64,000 nucleotides of DNA from Hypomesus transpacificus (Eukaryota > Chordata > Actinopteri > Osmeriformes > Osmeridae): assembly GCF_021917145.1 (NCBI RefSeq), contig NC_061080.1, positions 10,553,631 to 10,617,630 of the forward strand. The letters run 5' to 3'. The notes below the pieces were generated by a model that did not search any database, was not told the DNA's origin, and saw nothing but the letters and a program-made list of their open reading frames with translations. The translations under genes were made by a program, and so were the position numbers. Numbering within the stretch: position 1 is the stretch's first letter; every line of letters begins with the position of its first letter. Positions 22,664 through 45,799 of the stretch are shown one piece after another.

Positions 22664-25190
22664 TTCCAAGTTGATCATAAGGTTGTTTGGTTTTTGTCAT
22701 TTCACCGGTCCCTGCAACATTGAGCTGGGAGACAGCTCAGCTTCTAGAACAGTAGAACCTTCTAGAAAAGAAGGACTTGATACCTTTCAGGTCAGTACAG
22801 TTCCACATACAATAATTTTCAGGGAGAACTATTTACGGTTTTAAACCTCACCAATGTAGGGCCTAGTTAGACGTCAAGGTACTAGTTAGGCGTCAAGGTA
22901 CTAGTTAGGCCAGTCAGACAAACTTGTGGTCCCTGATAGCAGTGTTGACTGATGGGCTGGATTGCCGGATATTAGAGAATGTTATATGAAGGCCATGATC
23001 TTTGTATTGACACAGAGGAGAGGAGAGACAGCACTGTCCAGCTGGCGTACACATTGCAGACTGATAAGTACACGAATATCTGCCCCCACAGACCTGCACA
23101 CAGACACATATCCACACAACATACACACACAGACACATATCCACACAACATACACACACAGACACATATCCACACAACATACACACACAGACACATATCC
23201 ACACAACATACACACACAGACACATATCCACACAACATACACACACAGACACATATCCACACAACATACACACACAGACACATATCCACACAACATACAC
23301 ACACAGACACATATCCACAAAACATACACACACAGACACATATCCACAAAACATACACACACAGACACATATCCACACAACATACACACACAGACACATA
23401 TCCACACAACATACACACACAGACACATATCCACACAACATACACACACAGACACATATCCACACAACATACACACACAGACACATATCCACACAACATA
23501 CACACACAGACACATATCCACACAACATACACACACAGACACATATCCACACAACATACACACACAGACACATATCCACACAACATACACACACACACAC
23601 ATATCCACACAACATACACACACACACACATATCCACACAACATACACACACACACACATATCCACACAACATACACACACACACACATATCCACACAAC
23701 ATACACACACAGACACATATCCACACAACATACACACACACACACATATCCACACAACATACACACACACACACATATCCACACAACATACACACACACA
23801 CACATATCCACACAACATACACACACACACCCTTCTGTCAGTCGTGAGCATAGCGAGCATCAAAATAACCCCAGGCTCTTCTGCTATGAAACAGGATTAT
23901 TATGATGATCGTATGGCAATGAATGTGCTAATGACGTAAAAAGGATATAAATAACCAGGAAAACACCAACAGACAAAACCTCCAGTCCTCCACCTCTTCA
24001 TCTCATCCAGTTCTACTCTCATCCCACTTTCTGCTCTATAATTAACCTGGAACTAGCAAGAGATACTTAAAAATACACCACAGAAAGGAAGAGAGAGAAA
24101 GAGAGAGGGGGGGGGGAAGAGAGCAAAGAGACAATATAAATGGGGTTCATTGGTAGTTTATGAATTGGTAATTCAGAGCTGACATAGAAAAAAGTCTAAG
24201 GAGGAGATGGGGGGGATGGGGGGGGTGGGGGGAGATGGGGATGGCGGTCGTGAGATGGTGACTGGGCAAGGGATTGAAAAACCAACGATCCAGTAAAGAT
24301 GTGCATATAGGCACACACACAAACACACACATAAAGCTGAAATCTTGACTCACTGATAAACTAACAAAGGCGTGTGCTCTCACGTGTGTTTCAGTGCACG
24401 TGCTCACACACACACAAATGAAACTGCAGTTTATTGTTATTTTATTCTTCTAATATTTCACTATGTTGTCAGATGCTGTGCATGTAGATTGCCAATATTA
24501 TTTTTGTTGACAAAACTTCATGACTCACTGAGACACACGTAGACCTGATCAAAGGAATGTTCCTGTGATCTGAGAAACGTACCAAACATACTGAGGAAAC
24601 TAGGACCTGTGGGTATTCACAGCGTCAGACGCAAACAAGGGTTGACCTCTGCAAACAACACGTTCTGCAGAAAAACAACCTCTGCTGTTAAGTTGTTTCT
24701 TCCCACACACACGTGTGTGTGGGTCTGAGAGTGTGTGAATGTGTGTGTGTGTGTGTAGGGCAGACTGGGAGCTGATAACAGACTGAAGGGCAGCCAGAGG
24801 CTAAAGACCCAGATATCTTATGAGTGCTTATAGTTCCCTTTCTATCTTCTCTTGCTCTCTAACCCTCTTTCTTCTTCATCATCTACACTTTATTATTTTC
24901 TCCATTTCTATCTTTGCTAGCCCACCCCTCTCCGCATGTGTAGGCTATTCTATGACTAATAATAAAACACATAAGCAACCAAATATAATACACAAATAAG
25001 AGATTAAGCGCTACGCCACAGGTAACATTGTTAAAAATGGCATAAGTGTTGCTGATGAAAGTTCAGGGAAAGTGCCGGCCAATTAAAAAATAACAAAATT
25101 ACCACCATGTTTTTCTCCGGTACGCAGCATGTAATTGAAAAACTCAAATTCCCAAAATGCATTTATTTGGGGAAATTGCAGGGGGGTTAT
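22664..25190. other. Intergenic region with a large minisatellite
   Basis: No coding exon is recognised. It contains the 27-bp array at 23090-23831, G-rich sequence at 24206-24240, a short triplicated phrase ACTAGTTAGGCGTCAAGGT near 22865-22910, and AT-rich DNA up to the plk1 promoter. Confidence 0.55.
23090..23831 (+). repeat. 27-bp minisatellite, about 27 copies
   Basis: The unit reads ACACAGACACATATCCACAC then AACATAC (27 bases). Copies vary mainly at CAGACA versus CACACA and CACAAC versus CAAAAC, with CACACA variants concentrated in the right-hand third. Because 27 is a multiple of three and the unit lacks stops in several frames, it creates frames of about 300 residues on both strands; none is a gene. 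Confidence 0.97.
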
Positions 25191-25195
25191 CTACA

Positions 25196-25340
25196 CCAAT
25201 CACCTACGCATATCTGGCTTGCTGGGGTTGGGATTGGCTGCATTTGGCATATCCTCCCAGGGTGCTTTGCTTCTCTGGCTGGGAATTCAAATCGCGAGCA
25301 CCAATCAGAAGCGCTCCTAACGAACAGAGCAGCATTTAAA
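25196..25340 (+). promoter_or_regulatory. plk1: Putative plk1 promoter: three CCAAT boxes and a CHR-like element
   Basis: CCAAT occurs at 25196-25200 (direct), 25233-25237 (as ATTGG) and 25301-25305 (direct). TTTAAA at 25335-25340 can act as a cell-cycle homology region (CHR) variant. CCAAT boxes spaced about 30 bases from a CHR are the known arrangement of G2/M genes controlled by NF-Y and the DREAM/MuvB complex, which fits PLK1. Site activity is inferred. Confidence 0.55.
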
Positions 25341-25673
25341 CTTGTACCAGTCACTGTTGTCAAAGGACGAGCAAATAGCAGCGGGGAAGTGATTCGGTGT
25401 ATTTTTAGTGCTGTTTTTGACTGTATTTTTGTCAAAACATCTGAATCTTGAACCTTTAAACTTGAATCTTTTTTTAGAATTCAGATTGACAGCTTTTGCA
25501 CCTGTGGATATTTAGTTTTTATTTGAATTCCGTGAATGTGGATGATTAGGCTAAAGCTAGTAGCTACTTAGTACAGCGAAGCTCTCAAACCTGTTAAGTA
25601 ATTTCATTTTCCATCATAGTGTTTTATACGTGGTAGATTAGTATTCATTGACGTTGAGAACTACTACTTCAAA

Positions 25674-29365
<3,692 letters not shown>

Positions 29366-29884
29366 AGTCAATCACAGCACTCGCAGGCCCCGGCCGGCCT
29401 ATCGTGGTGAGGGGAGGGGGGGAATGGGCACGCCCCTCAACCAATCACTACCTCACTTCCTGCTGTCCGCAGGCCTATCGGACGACTGGGTGTGTGGGAG
29501 GGGGTTGTAATGTCACAAGTCTGTAAATTACGCCAATTTCAAAACGATGTCTTATAGTCGGGAAGTGGGTGTGTGAATGATGATGAATTTACAGTCTGTT
29601 TAGAATTGAAGTTTTTTTTTACGGTGTGTGTGTGTGGCCTGCTGTTCACCAACTTTGTGGGTTTTGTAAATACTTCTGGGGGTTTCCGCGCGTGGGAGGG
29701 TGGAGGAGCTGACCGCACCTTTATCATGTGACATACGTGTTCCTCCTGTTCTCACCTGTTGTCTTTATACGTGTTCTACTCTTCTACATGCGTTACACGC
29801 TCCCCCCTTTGCAACATCTGAATGCAGCAGGACTTTTTTGTACAAAGATGTTTTTTAGAGATTTCTTTTCACTGTTAAAATGGA

Positions 29885-29890
29885 AATAAA
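29885..29890 (+). terminator. plk1: Poly(A) signal of plk1
   Basis: AATAAA about 520 bases past the plk1 stop. Confidence 0.7.
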
Positions 29891-29969
29891 GATTGTAGTA
29901 ATAAGACCTCACTTGTGTTTTTTGAACTTATAGTTGCTGCGTTTATCTCTAAAACCATAGACATGAACA

Positions 29970-29986
29970 TTTATTAAATTTTTATT
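29970..29986 (-). terminator. ern2: Poly(A) signals of ern2
   Basis: Two TTTATT motifs on the plus strand (29970-29975 and 29981-29986) read AATAAA on the minus strand, about 950 bases beyond the ern2 stop. The convergent plk1 signal lies less than 100 bases away. Confidence 0.55.
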
Positions 29987-30936
29987 CAAAAACAAAGATA
30001 CAAAAATCATATTACCCATTGTGTGGACTGTTGGTTACCTCAATTTTGAAACGCATATACATTCACTTCAGTCCCAAACAGGCGTATCCACGACAACGTG
30101 ATACCTGACCCACCACCAGGAAGCCATTTTATTGCCATGGAGACACAAAGCCAGTCAAGTCTCTCTCACTGCAGTGCATGGTGTTTATATCCCACTCATA
30201 CGAGCTCATTAACTGCTCTAATACACACACACTTAGTCTCTTTCACTCTCTGAAGCCCACACATTCACACAAGCAGCGCTCAGTAAAATCTGTTGTATAA
30301 CTGAAATGAAATACAAGATAAAAACAATATAAAAGTTGCAATCCCCATACTACTATAGTAAGCCGGTTCAGTATGTCAAATGCAGCATGCCAAAAATACC
30401 AGTATGTTGGTACTGCATCTGGTCACATGTTTGCTGTCTGCATCCCAGCATGCTTTTCTTTCCTGACACACAATCCGCAGTGCAAGAAACGTCACGGCAA
30501 CTAAAACAGACACAGTAACAACAGAGATCTGGCTGTTCTCCCGTATGCTCGGCTCTGTTCGCCTCCAGAGAAGCCAAGAAAGATTTTAGCAATCAACCAT
30601 TTCATCAGCATTTTCAACATAATGCGATCTGTGACGGATGTACAAGCAAGAAGTTCAAGGTGCAACATTGTGACAAAGTAGGGTCTCCCAGCTGTACGAG
30701 TACTGCATGCAACAGTACGTGATTTGTAAGGGCACCTGCAGTACGTACTAAGTAGAGAAAGTAACGTGATTCGGGATGCAGCCATCTTGGATCCACTGGT
30801 GCAGCAGTTTCCTGCATCGCTCTAAAGAGTCTGGCAGCCATTCTGGCTCCTGGCCTGACAGCAGTGGTGGCCATTTTGAATGTTTTTTCTCAGGACTGAG
30901 ACACAGGGGGGCTTTTAACCACGGTGTGTGTGTGTG
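29987..30936 (-). other. ern2: Presumed ern2 3' UTR
   Basis: No coding exon is recognisable between the ern2 stop and its poly(A) signals. The stretch is unique-looking sequence with only small CA-rich patches, so it is assigned to the ern2 3' UTR by position. Confidence 0.5.
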
Positions 30937-39768
<8,832 letters not shown>

Positions 39769-39801
39769 GATCACAAAGACCCCTTCTTTGATATTTGTCA
39801 T

Positions 39802-40380
39802 GAATAAATTACAGTGCTTCTCGAGGGTATAAAACTATCAACAGAGGTCGAACTATCTCCAGAATTCCAGCGCGTGCGTCCATCTGTCCGAACGTTAACG
39901 GCTAAAAGCAACTTTTTTGTCTTCTACACGTTGACTCAGCGTCTCGTGTTGACAGTAACATCTTCGGTAATAAAAGGCGAAACATGGTAATAACGCAACG
40001 AATATTCTTGCATATTTCCGTGTTGGGACGGAACTTCTGACGTCAGCTGTGAGAAAAAAAGCTTACTGTCAAAGAGCCGAGAGGACTGCCAACGAGTGTT
40101 TGATTGACAGGTGGTTCAGCCAACCGCTGGCAAGAACACTAGGGGCATGGCTAAAAAGAGGGTTGGTTTGAGAAAGACCTCGATGTGATTTTGGCCCACG
40201 TGGAACAACAGCATTGAGCACAACGCAACAAGTGATGCTTTATGTGCAAGAGAATGGGGGGCGACAGAATAGGAAACAGAACTCACATGAAATTAAACAA
40301 ACACGTTAGTACACAGTTAAAACAGAATACCACAAAATATAGCCGTGCCAGTCTGTTTGGCCATATCAAAACTAGTTAGA
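39802..40380. other. Ern2 upstream region / chst12 downstream region
   Basis: About 870 bases separate the ern2 start from the chst12 stop, both on the minus strand. The part near 39850-40100 should hold the ern2 promoter. It includes CTGACGTCAGC at 40037-40047, a palindromic CRE/ATF-type site that would suit a stress-response gene. Confidence 0.45.
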
Positions 40381-40386
40381 TTTATT
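40381..40386 (-). terminator. chst12: Poly(A) signal of chst12
   Basis: TTTATT on plus reads AATAAA on minus, about 290 bases beyond the chst12 stop. Confidence 0.6.
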
Positions 40387-40671
40387 AATTTAAAAAAGTA
40401 TTTAAAAAGTTAACTTTTTGGGATATTTTTTTACACAATGTTCTTCCCTTTACAAAACAGTTCAGGAACCACTAATACGTTCCTGAATGAAGTCCCTCTG
40501 CAACACACACGCACACACACACACCCCTCTTGAGTGTCCTCAGAGTGGTCTGAGGTCTGTGGGTTTCAAGGCACCACCAGTGTTGCTACTGCCTGTGTAA
40601 CCAGGGGCGACACGCAACCATGGCAAAAGGTGTGTTTGAGGTGTGTAGGTAACAGGTGTAACAGCGTGTTG

Positions 40672-42763
40672 TTACAGGTGTAACAGATCCTGGGGTTTGG
40701 GGTAACCGAACAGTTTGAAGTCGGGTTCATAGAGCTCATACAGCTTCCTCCGCAGATCCAGCGGAACCCCAGTGAACCAATCACGCTCCCAGCTGGTCGC
40801 CGTGCGGTTCCTGTTGCTAGGCGGGAAGCGGATCAGGCGGTCCACTCCCAGAATCCTCAGCAGCTGGTCAGCGTCACGCTCCAGATCCTCCAAACGACCC
40901 ACAAAGTCGTAGTTCACCTGGACGCCGAGAAACACACTGGGATGTTAGCCATGATAGTGATAAGGAGTCAGGTGGCTGAGTGGTAAGGGAATCGGGCTAT
41001 TAATCAGAAGGTCGCTGGTTCGATTCGCTGGTTCGATTTGGCCGTGCCAAATGACGTTGTGTCCTTGGGCAAGGCACTTCCCCCTACTTGCCTCGGGGGT
41101 AATGTCCCTGTACTTACTGTGAGTCGCTCTGGATAAGAGTGTCTGCTAAATGACTAAATGTAATGTAAATATATAGTGTTAGCCATGATAGTGTTAGCCA
41201 TGATAGTATTAGCCATGTTAGTGTTTGCCATGTTAGTGTTAGCATTAGCAGGATAGCATCAGTATTAGCATGATAGCAGCAATATTACCATCAGCATGAC
41301 AGCATCTTTAAAGTACCTGGCATGGGTGGCTGTATTAGCATTAGCAGGATAGCATCAGTATTAGCATGATAGCATCAGCATGATAGCATCTTTAGCGTAC
41401 CTGGCATGGGTGGCCATGTTAGCATTAGCAGGATAGCATCGGTATTAGCATGATAGCATCAGTATTAGCATCAGCATGATAGCATCTTTAGCATACCTGG
41501 CAGGGGTGGCAGAGCCGGTACACCTGACGCCAGTGCTCGTTAAACTCCTCTTCCCTCTCCGTCTCTGGGTCTAGCAGGTAACGGACGAATGCCGTGAAGG
41601 AGGGGCGGAGCCCCGCCGAGAACGCCTCCGCTGCCGTCTCCGGGAGCTCCGCCCCCCCGTCGCTGTAGCGACGCAGCATGACGGCGCCGTACTGCCGGTA
41701 GAAGTCCTGGTTGGGCTGGGCGAGTTTGTTCCGGAAGGCTGAGATGAGCCGGACAAAGGGATCTCGCACGAACAGGAACTTGGTGTAGCTCTGGAGCTTG
41801 ACGGACATGAGGTGGCGTGAGAGGCGGCCATAGCGACGCCAGAACTTGGCGAAGGTCAGGTGGAGGGTGGAGTTGTGGACAAGGTCCGAGGGCACCGCCT
41901 GGGGGTCGGCGTAGGGTTGTCCGTCCGTTGCTAGGAGACCCTGGGAGAGGACGACCATCACGCGTTTCCAGTTGGTGCACGCCACCTTGAGGAACGACCA
42001 CACACACAGGTCACCTTAGGAAAGAGAGAGAGGAGGTGGATTGAGGAGAGACACAAACACACAGTCCTACCTTGGGTACGTAGCAGTAGATGACCTTGTG
42101 TTTGTCGTCCACAATCAAGTGATCCAGCTCGGTGTTGGGGATCTGGTTAAAGGTCCGAGTCCGCCCTGGGAACTCCACAGAACCGCCTCCAGAACACACA
42201 CCCCTGATCCGCCTCTTCCTCTCCTTCTGCCTCCCCTCCTCCTCTTTTCTCCTCCTCTCCTCCCCCATCTCCCTCTCCTCATCTCCTCTCTTCCTCTCCT
42301 CCCCCACCTCCCTCTCCTCCTCTCCTCTCCTCCTCTCCTTCCCCACCTCCCTCTCATCTGCTTTCATCCTCTGTTTCCCTTCTTCTTTGCCTCTCCTCTG
42401 CCCAGCGGGAGTGATGAGGTCAAGGGGAGGGTGGGAGTGGCTTCCTAGTTCCGCCCACTCCCCACGAATGGGGTCAACCCCAGTCTGATCCCCCCTGGAG
42501 GGGGGCAGGGAGGAAAACAGCCTCCCCAGGGCAGCCAAGCTCCCCCAGAAGAGTGAGAAGGGGGGGGTGAGGGATGGGCCGGGGGAGGGGAGGGGGCTGG
42601 AGGTCTGCGTCAAGTTCAACCAGGGGTCACGGCGGGTGTAAAGGTCGTGCAGAGGGTCGTACAGGTTGAGCGCGCTCACGTCGTCCCAGTATAAGATGAT
42701 GAGCAGGATCATGAAGAGGGAGCCAATCAGGAAGGCGGCACGCACCTGCCGCCACGTTCCCAT
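40672..42763 (-). CDS. chst12: Carbohydrate (chondroitin 4-O) sulfotransferase 12
   Basis: A Golgi type II membrane enzyme that moves sulfate from PAPS (the sulfate donor) to position 4 of N-acetylgalactosamine in chondroitin. Three coding exons (42071-42763, 41497-41985 and 40672-40917) give 475 residues. Residues about 7-26 (VRAAFLIGSLFMILLIILYW) are the membrane anchor. PKVACTNWKR (about 230-239) is the 5'-phosphosulfate loop and FVRDPFVRLISAFRN (about 303-317) the 3'-phosphate site. HEHWRQVYRLCHPC-like NEHWRQVYRLCHPC and NRTATSW follow, as in CHST12. The stem is longer than I recall for human CHST12 (414 residues), partly from three 13-residue Glu/Arg-rich repeats (EREVGKERRRGEE and kin, near 42230-42360). 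CHST11 is the main alternative, but IPNTELDHLIVDD and the C-terminus fit CHST12 better, as does the eif3b/brat1 neighbourhood. Confidence 0.92.
40960..41176 (+). mobile_element. tRNA-derived SINE in chst12 intron 2
   Basis: The head has a tRNA-like A box (GGTGGCTGAGTGGTAAGGG) and B box (GGTTCGATTC, with a small internal duplication). A body with CTTGGGCAAGGCACTTCCCC follows. The 3' tail is GAGTCGCTCTGGATAAGAGT then GTCTGCTAAATGACTAAATG, the LINE-related tail common in fish SINEs. TGTTAGCCATGATAGTG (17 bp) flanks it at 40943-40959 and 41177-41193, probably the target-site duplication. The nearby array also contains TTAGCCATGATAGT units, so the duplication may be partly coincidental. Orientation is opposite to chst12. 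Confidence 0.85.
41177..41510 (-). repeat. chst12: TTAGCATGATAGCATCA array including two copies of the chst12 exon 2 end and donor
   Basis: A degenerate array of TTAGCAT/GATAGCATCAG units. At 41313-41330 and 41397-41413 it contains GTACCTGGCATGGGTGGC-like sequence. On the minus strand this is GCCACCCATGCCAG then GTAC, matching the true exon end GCCACCCCTGCCAG and donor GTATGC at 41497, with the same downstream TAAAGATGCT. The exon-intron junction thus occurs three times at 84-96 bp spacing. Confidence 0.85.
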
Positions 42764-44790
42764 AGTAACCGGAACACAGACAAACAAACCGGAAAGAGGG
42801 CGGGTCTATCTGAGCTCCATGGCAACGCTGCCTCATGCCCGGAGACACTTCCTGGCCGGCAACCAGTCCTGGGAGAAACAGGAAGTGAGATGGTCACAGT
42901 AAATAAATACAGGGTGAACAAAACCGCACAGAAAGTCACTGTTTGTTCCATACCCAGGAGTCTGGACTGGACTACAGTATGAGAATGTGTGGAATTTATC
43001 AAATACAAGGTTCTGTTCTTTGTGATGCAAACAAAAAGGACGAGAAAAAAGCCTGTTTTCCAGGCTTCAGACTTTGTTGTTTCCTAAGCTAGAGTGATTC
43101 AAAAGAGTTAATTCAACGTAACAATTATGTGAATGATAATTGTTCACTTTGGTAAACTGTAAGTAGGACTTGAGATGTGAACCTGAACGACATAATTAAG
43201 GACAAACGCATCTTTCTTCGTCTGACCGGGTTTCTAAACATTAGTAATTCAAGCCTTCATTCCCCAATGGATCTGACCACCAAAAAGAAAGACATGAGAT
43301 AACGGCACCGTGGGAATGTTCGTACTCCAGTTCGCACCGAGCTGCGAACAAACGGCAGCTCCGTCCCGAGGGAAGCAGCCGGTTGTTGTTCCGCGCAGTG
43401 TGTTCCAGGCGCGAGGGTGCGACTTCAGAACCGTGCACTGCAAAAAACTCTTCTCGAAGTTTTTCTCTAACCCAGCCACCTCGCGACCAAAAGTATACCC
43501 ACGGAGCACAAAATCACGTTTAGTTCCACATCGTCAACAAAATAATTAAGCTGCAAGAACCTCTTCATAACAATTAGATGCATTATTTCACAATCAATCA
43601 TCATTTTTAACGACTTAAACTTTTTTATCCAAGGGTTTAGTCATAATGAGTGATATATTTGTTGTTCGTTTAACGCTGGAGTTGGTATTTTGAGGTTGAG
43701 TTTACGGCGTGTTTTCCAGTTAGGATAGACCACCGTTATAACGACGCCTATACTTCCGCTCCTTGATCTTACTTAACTTTTATATGCACATGTTGTACTT
43801 CAATTTGATTACCTATGCGTCTGCTAAATGAATACAAAGTAGCCTAAATGAGATTGAGTTTCATCCGAGTTGGTGTGTTCCGGCTTGGTCTGCAAGTGCT
43901 GTAGACAGACTGATCCTGAAACACGTCCACAAGGAACTGCCTCTCTCTCCCGCTCACTCCTCCTGCCCCCTTCTCTGAAAATGAACCTAATTTATACAGT
44001 AGACTACAAGTCCAGTACAATGTTGCCCTTTCACTAGGGAATGGACAGACAGAAACTCTCTCTCTCACACACACACACGCACACTCTCTCTCTCGCTCCA
44101 CCACTTTCCACTGCGCTTTCCTGCAGCCTTCTCTATCCTGCCAAGTTACTGTCACTCCTGCTTGAGACACGTCTACTCGTCTCCCGTTTCTAGGCCTACG
44201 TTTTTCCGTTTCTTCTGTTTTCCCGTTTCATCCGACAGACAGGCTATCTCATCTCGTTTGAAATATATGGCATCACGGCAACGGTTAGCTGTCAAGAGAC
44301 ACTGATTAACAGTTTATCCCGTTAATTAACGGTTAGTATCCTACCAAAACCGTTAATTGGAGCCTTCACAAATGTTGACTGAACGCGAAAGTCTACCGGT
44401 TTACCTTTAGAAGAGGTACCATGCCTCCCGCTGCTCCTATACCATCCCGGTGTCTCGCTGAGTGGGTTACTGGGCGTCCGGTCGGTGGATGAGACAGTTT
44501 TTCACGAGAGCGGAGCAGCAACGGAGCCACTGGAGGCGAGAGAAATCCGAATACAAACCATCGCGAGATGTCTTGTCAAAAGACTCAGTGGTTTGCTTTG
44601 CAGGTCCATCAGTCCCAAACATAGCTGAATGAGTGTTAGCTTCAAATATTATAACGTTATTCGGCATTACTTCACAGAAACCATAAAGTCTCTCAGTAGG
44701 GATTATGTCGTTTTTTTGTTTCTCCATGGAAACAAACAGTCCCACTTCTGTTCCAACACACCTGTGTGACATGAGGGGGTGTGGTCAAGG
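42764..44790. other. Chst12 5' region and intergenic DNA
   Basis: A likely noncoding chst12 exon begins after an acceptor near 42868 (CTCCCAG then GACTGG on minus). No other coding exon is recognised. Frames of about 65-108 residues on either strand have no family features. Short CA tracts lie near 44065 and 44800. Confidence 0.45.
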
Positions 44791-44870
44791 GTAACACACA
44801 CACACACAAATCAGAACATCACACACAAATCAGAACCGTTTGCCTAATTAGAACATGACAGTTGTCTACG
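44791..44870 (+). repeat. Copy of the NLR downstream flank
   Basis: ACACAAATCAGAACATCAC twice, then GTTTGCCTAATTAGAACATG. It closely resembles 48128-48250, downstream of the NLR fragment (ACACACATTAGAACATCAC repeats, then TATTGCCTAATTACATTATG). The two copies bracket the NLR fragment in the same orientation. Confidence 0.7.
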
Positions 44871-45799
44871 TAAGGCGGAAGTAAGCCGAAAGACGGATAG
44901 TGGATGACAGTTTTTAACTCGCTCCTATATGAAATATTGCCTACATAATCGATTATGAGTTTATTCAAGATTTAAAAGTAGTCCACCTGTCTCAGTCTCC
45001 TCTCTAAAACAGGTAAGTCGGTGATCAAAAAACCTTCGTGATTTGAACGTTGTAGTGAAATCGGTTCGACTCTTTCCAAACTCAACTGATTTGGTAACGG
45101 ACTTCCTTTTTTTGTGGTTCAATTCAGTCGTGTCTTCCTGATTTTCTTGGTAAAAATGCCATCATTTACTTCATACACATTGTATTTCTGTCAGTAAAAC
45201 AATCCATGTTTCACGGGAGACGAAGTTTTACAGACTCGATTATTTATGATAAAAAATACTTAGTAGACTGGATCTAGGGAAAAGTGGTATTTTATTTACC
45301 TACTATTATCCTGGATTGCTCCAGCGTAATACAACATAATTGAATTTCAGATAAGATGTGAAAATGGGTACTTATTCTGGGAAGAATACTTTTCCAATAT
45401 TTTTGATTAAACCCAAGTTCTACAACTTATTCTGTACAGAGCCATAGAAAAAGAAAGTTGCGACACCGCCATCGACTTCCATTCTCTTTTTGAATGAGAA
45501 TGTGTTTAGAGTTTTGCTGAAAATTCTCAGTGAGATCTGCAAATTGTGTTTTACCATGTGAAATGGTTTAAGGTATTGACAACAGACAGGCACAATTAGC
45601 TACATGAGTTCAGGCAACGTTGTTCAGCCAATGGGTTTTAGTGTTTTAGCAATTGAGAAAAACGGTATGTATCCGGAGAAACACAGAGGTATGAGTGGGA
45701 GGTTTAGACGTGATGTGAATCCTGGCTGCCAAGAGATCTCCAGTCAACAGTCTTAACCACTTCACCACACTGCAGCTCATGAATGTTCTGTTTCTACAG

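Noticed and set aside
22914-23939. Frames of about 280-325 residues rich in Cys/Val/Tyr or His/Thr on both strands
   Set aside because: They come entirely from the 27-bp minisatellite and have no non-repetitive domain, splice context or start signal.
40968-41035. A functional tRNA gene suggested by A- and B-box-like sequence
   Set aside because: The B-box region is internally duplicated, no cloverleaf closes, and a SINE body and tail follow directly.
43241-43549. Overlapping 65-86-residue frames on both strands near the chst12 5' region
   Set aside because: No domain features; the overlap on both strands suggests chance in GC-balanced unique DNA.
44467-44772. A 101-residue minus-strand frame that is not low-complexity
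   Set aside because: No family resemblance, no splice partners or poly(A) signal, and the length can occur by chance.
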